Assembly: GCF_001659685.2 (NCBI RefSeq)
Contig: NZ_LXYE02000001.1
Span: forward strand, 186,001-250,000
Length of the DNA stretch: 64,000 bases
Reading direction: 5' to 3'
Origin: Labilibacter marinus
GTDB taxonomy: Bacteria; Bacteroidota; Bacteroidia; Bacteroidales; Marinilabiliaceae
A program made the translations under genes and the position numbers. Position 1 is the first letter of the stretch. Every line of letters starts with the position of its first letter. Shown in pieces: positions 62,340-64,000 of the stretch. The notes under the pieces were generated by a model. The model did not search any database and was not told the origin of the DNA. It saw only the letters and a list, made by a program, of their open reading frames with translations.

Positions 62340-64000
62340 TTAGATTTTCTCATTCAGTAGAAGAGCCAAGAGCAAAGCCCTATCAGTTATACTGCTTCGG
62401 TATATAAATTCAGCCCATTTTTTATCGTAACCTCCAGTAGGGCCCAGACCATCAATTTTAGGACATGCTTTTGTAATATTGCATATGTTTGAAGAGCTCC
62501 AACGATGTTCTTTTTTTATACTTACATCTGTTGCCTTCGATAGTTTTTTTAATACATTAAAAACTTTCAGGCTGTCCTCTGATTCAGGCATCGGAATCCT
62601 TGAAATTCCACCTTGCAACTGGCTACTATATAGTTTGCTCTGAGCTCTGTTTGGGGTTACAAGCTTATTTACTTTTGCATCTATGGTATCATATTCTTCC
62701 TTGTTGTTAAAACGCACACTTATTTTGGAAGAACCACTAGCAAATCCTTTAAAGATATTAGACTTAAAATTGGTATTGTATGGAGCCAAAACAACTTCTG
62801 GATTATTCTTTGAAATATCTACTATTGATGCCAAGGTTTTATAAAAATGAGCCGATACTTTGGCTACATTCTCAGCAGTATTGGCGGTTAGTTTTACATC
62901 ATAAATATAATTTGCCGAACCTGAACGACTAGTAATAACGCTGCCTTGTTCATTACCTCCATGTAAAGCTATAATCCTTTTGGCTTTTAACGCTTTTACA
63001 TTTAATATCTCTTTCGAATATTTCCCTCCAATATTGGTGTCCGGAATTACTATAACTCCAATTTTAATTTTCTTTACCAAGCGACTAAATCTTAACGATT
63101 GTAAAGCCAAAATGGCTGTAATAATGCCGCCTTTATTTTCCCAAACACCAGTGCCAAAAAGTTTATGCTCTGTTGCATAAAAGGATTCTTGATCCTCTAG
63201 TTTTTGTTGGTCGTCCAACGAAAGAATCAATAACCAATCTAGTTCTTCATCGAATGAGTTAGAAAAATATACAGTATTCCCAACCTCAAGATTTGGAAAT
63301 ACTTCTTGCGTAAAACCAATGGGAGCAAGCTCTGCCTTAATTAAATTTGAGGCTTGATTAATACCGTTTACGTTACGAACATGCGTATTAATATTTACTA
63401 ATTTTTCTAATAATTTCTCTGCATGGTCAGTTCTACTTCTTATAAATGTTCTTAACCTGCTGTGTAAGGGCAATTTTTTTGTGTCTCTATTTTCTTTGGC
63501 AGTTTGTAAAGTGCCAAAGTACCTAATCGCTGCAACATCTAACATGCGATTCACTAATTTCTGATAATCATAACCTGCCACTTTAGCCGCATGAGGGTAC
63601 GAACCAGAAACACCTAAACTCGCCATTGAATTAATTTCTAGCAAGTATATATTATCGTCTTCGTCTAAACGAATATCTACCCTTGCAAAATCTCTAAGGC
63701 CTAAAGCCTTAAATGCATCAATGCTGAATTTCTGCATTTTTTCTGCAAGTTCAGGTGATATGTTGGCAGGACATACTTTTTGTCGTGGTCTTTCTTTCTT
63801 GTCATCAGCGGATTGAATGGCATCTGGGTCACCTTCAAGGTCAATTTCTAAAACAGGAAATGCTTCAATGGGGTTATTGCCCAATAATCCAACACAAAAT
63901 TCTCGCCCTCTAATAAATTGTTCTACCAGGGCTTGTTGTTGAAACTCCGTTACAATAAAATTTACCGCTTCCTTTAAATCATTCTCATTATAAACAACCT
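62340..64000 (-). CDS. D-Ala-D-Ala ligase-like ATP-grasp enzyme fused to pseudo-M20 peptidase (partial, N-terminus beyond window)
   Basis: The frame is open to the window edge, so the real start lies beyond 64000. The visible ~550 residues begin inside an ATP-grasp domain of D-alanine-D-alanine ligase type (ALVEQFIRGREFCVGLLGNN, ALGLRDFARVDIRLDEDDN, IYLLEINSMASLGVSGSYPH). A helical linker follows, then an M20-type peptidase fold (ASNLIKAELAPIGF, GTGVWENKGGIITAILALQS). The M20 catalytic set is missing: the metal His region is LILSLDDQQKL, the metal Asp position reads WENKGG, and the catalytic Glu-Glu reads PDTNIGG. So the second half should bind but not cut peptides. It ends in the M20-typical GGYDKKWAEFIYRSSI. 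Confidence 0.88.
   Translation of the reverse strand, partial: VVYNENDLKEAVNFIVTEFQQQALVEQFIRGREFCVGLLGNNPIEAFPVLEIDLEGDPDAIQSADDKKERPRQKVCPANISPELAEKMQKFSIDAFKALGLRDFARVDIRLDEDDNIYLLEINSMASLGVSGSYPHAAKVAGYDYQKLVNRMLDVAAIRYFGTLQTAKENRDTKKLPLHSRLRTFIRSRTDHAEKLLEKLVNINTHVRNVNGINQASNLIKAELAPIGFTQEVFPNLEVGNTVYFSNSFDEELDWLLILSLDDQQKLEDQESFYATEHKLFGTGVWENKGGIITAILALQSLRFSRLVKKIKIGVIVIPDTNIGGKYSKEILNVKALKAKRIIALHGGNEQGSVITSRSGSANYIYDVKLTANTAENVAKVSAHFYKTLASIVDISKNNPEVVLAPYNTNFKSNIFKGFASGSSKISVRFNNKEEYDTIDAKVNKLVTPNRAQSKLYSSQLQGGISRIPMPESEDSLKVFNVLKKLSKATDVSIKKEHRWSSSNICNITKACPKIDGLGPTGGYDKKWAEFIYRSSITDRALLLALLLNEKI

Overview
The window is a low-GC bacterial chromosome segment from a member of the Bacteroidota, most likely a marine or anaerobic Marinilabiliales/Cytophagales-type organism. 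The evidence is a SusC/SusD pair, a FecR/ECF-sigma/TonB-receptor operon, a two-component regulator with propeller repeats, membrane-bound AraC regulators, a giant protease ending in a type IX secretion (T9SS) sorting domain, TAnnTTTG-type promoters and a scarcity of Shine-Dalgarno sequences. No rRNA, CRISPR array, intact insertion sequence or prophage was seen; there is one tRNA.

Layout. 0-8 kb: a LytS/LytTR two-component pair (the regulator is cut by the window edge), a DUF805 membrane protein, a small lipoprotein, a 1093-aa propeller sensor kinase and an alpha-carbonic anhydrase lipoprotein. 8-15.3 kb: a minus-strand run that reads, in transcription order, PqqD-like protein, ATP-grasp enzyme, a ten-copy 20/21-bp repeat array, PLP decarboxylase with a leader-like N-terminal tail, urea-transporter/M23-peptidase fusion, TPR beta-barrel protein and TPR protein. 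A good Bacteroidota promoter precedes it. I do not recognise this as a described pathway and regard it as the best candidate for a new system. 15.4-19.1 kb: BadF-type sugar kinase, GHL10 glycoside hydrolase-like protein and thioredoxin reductase. 19.1-24.6 kb: cell-surface signalling operon (ECF sigma, a 45-aa small ORF, FecR, TonB receptor with STN domain, DUF4249 lipoprotein).

24.9-46.7 kb: tRNA-Pro(GGG), followed by a tyrosine-recombinase pseudogene that has lost its core-binding domain and carries an in-frame TAA. Then come a membrane AraC regulator, a coiled-coil/repeat lipoprotein, SusC, SusD, a FISUMP lipoprotein, a 2508-aa subtilisin-like T9SS protease, three paralogous PH/GRAM-like proteins and a nonsense-mutated secreted-protein gene. 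The sequence motif just upstream of the recombinase (25.02 kb) has a structural counterpart at 45.81 kb, so this stretch may be a decayed genomic island for protein or peptide use.

47-64 kb: stress, osmotic and peptide-bond-chemistry genes. These are a PepSY-like protein, two UspA-like proteins, a NarL-type kinase/regulator pair, a retropepsin-RimK fusion, an ECF sigma factor, a minus-strand operon (GNAT-nitrilase fusion, small acidic protein, class I glutamine amidotransferase, CorA with a GTN instead of GMN motif), and two MscS channels flanking a 996-aa AAA/STAND-like protein whose P-loop lacks its lysine. Last are a receiver protein with Glu at the phosphorylation site, and a D-Ala-D-Ala-ligase-like ATP-grasp enzyme fused to an M20 domain that has lost its catalytic residues (cut by the window end). 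Together they suggest synthesis, trimming and release of small peptides or amides under osmotic or envelope stress, but that role is inference from neighbourhood only.
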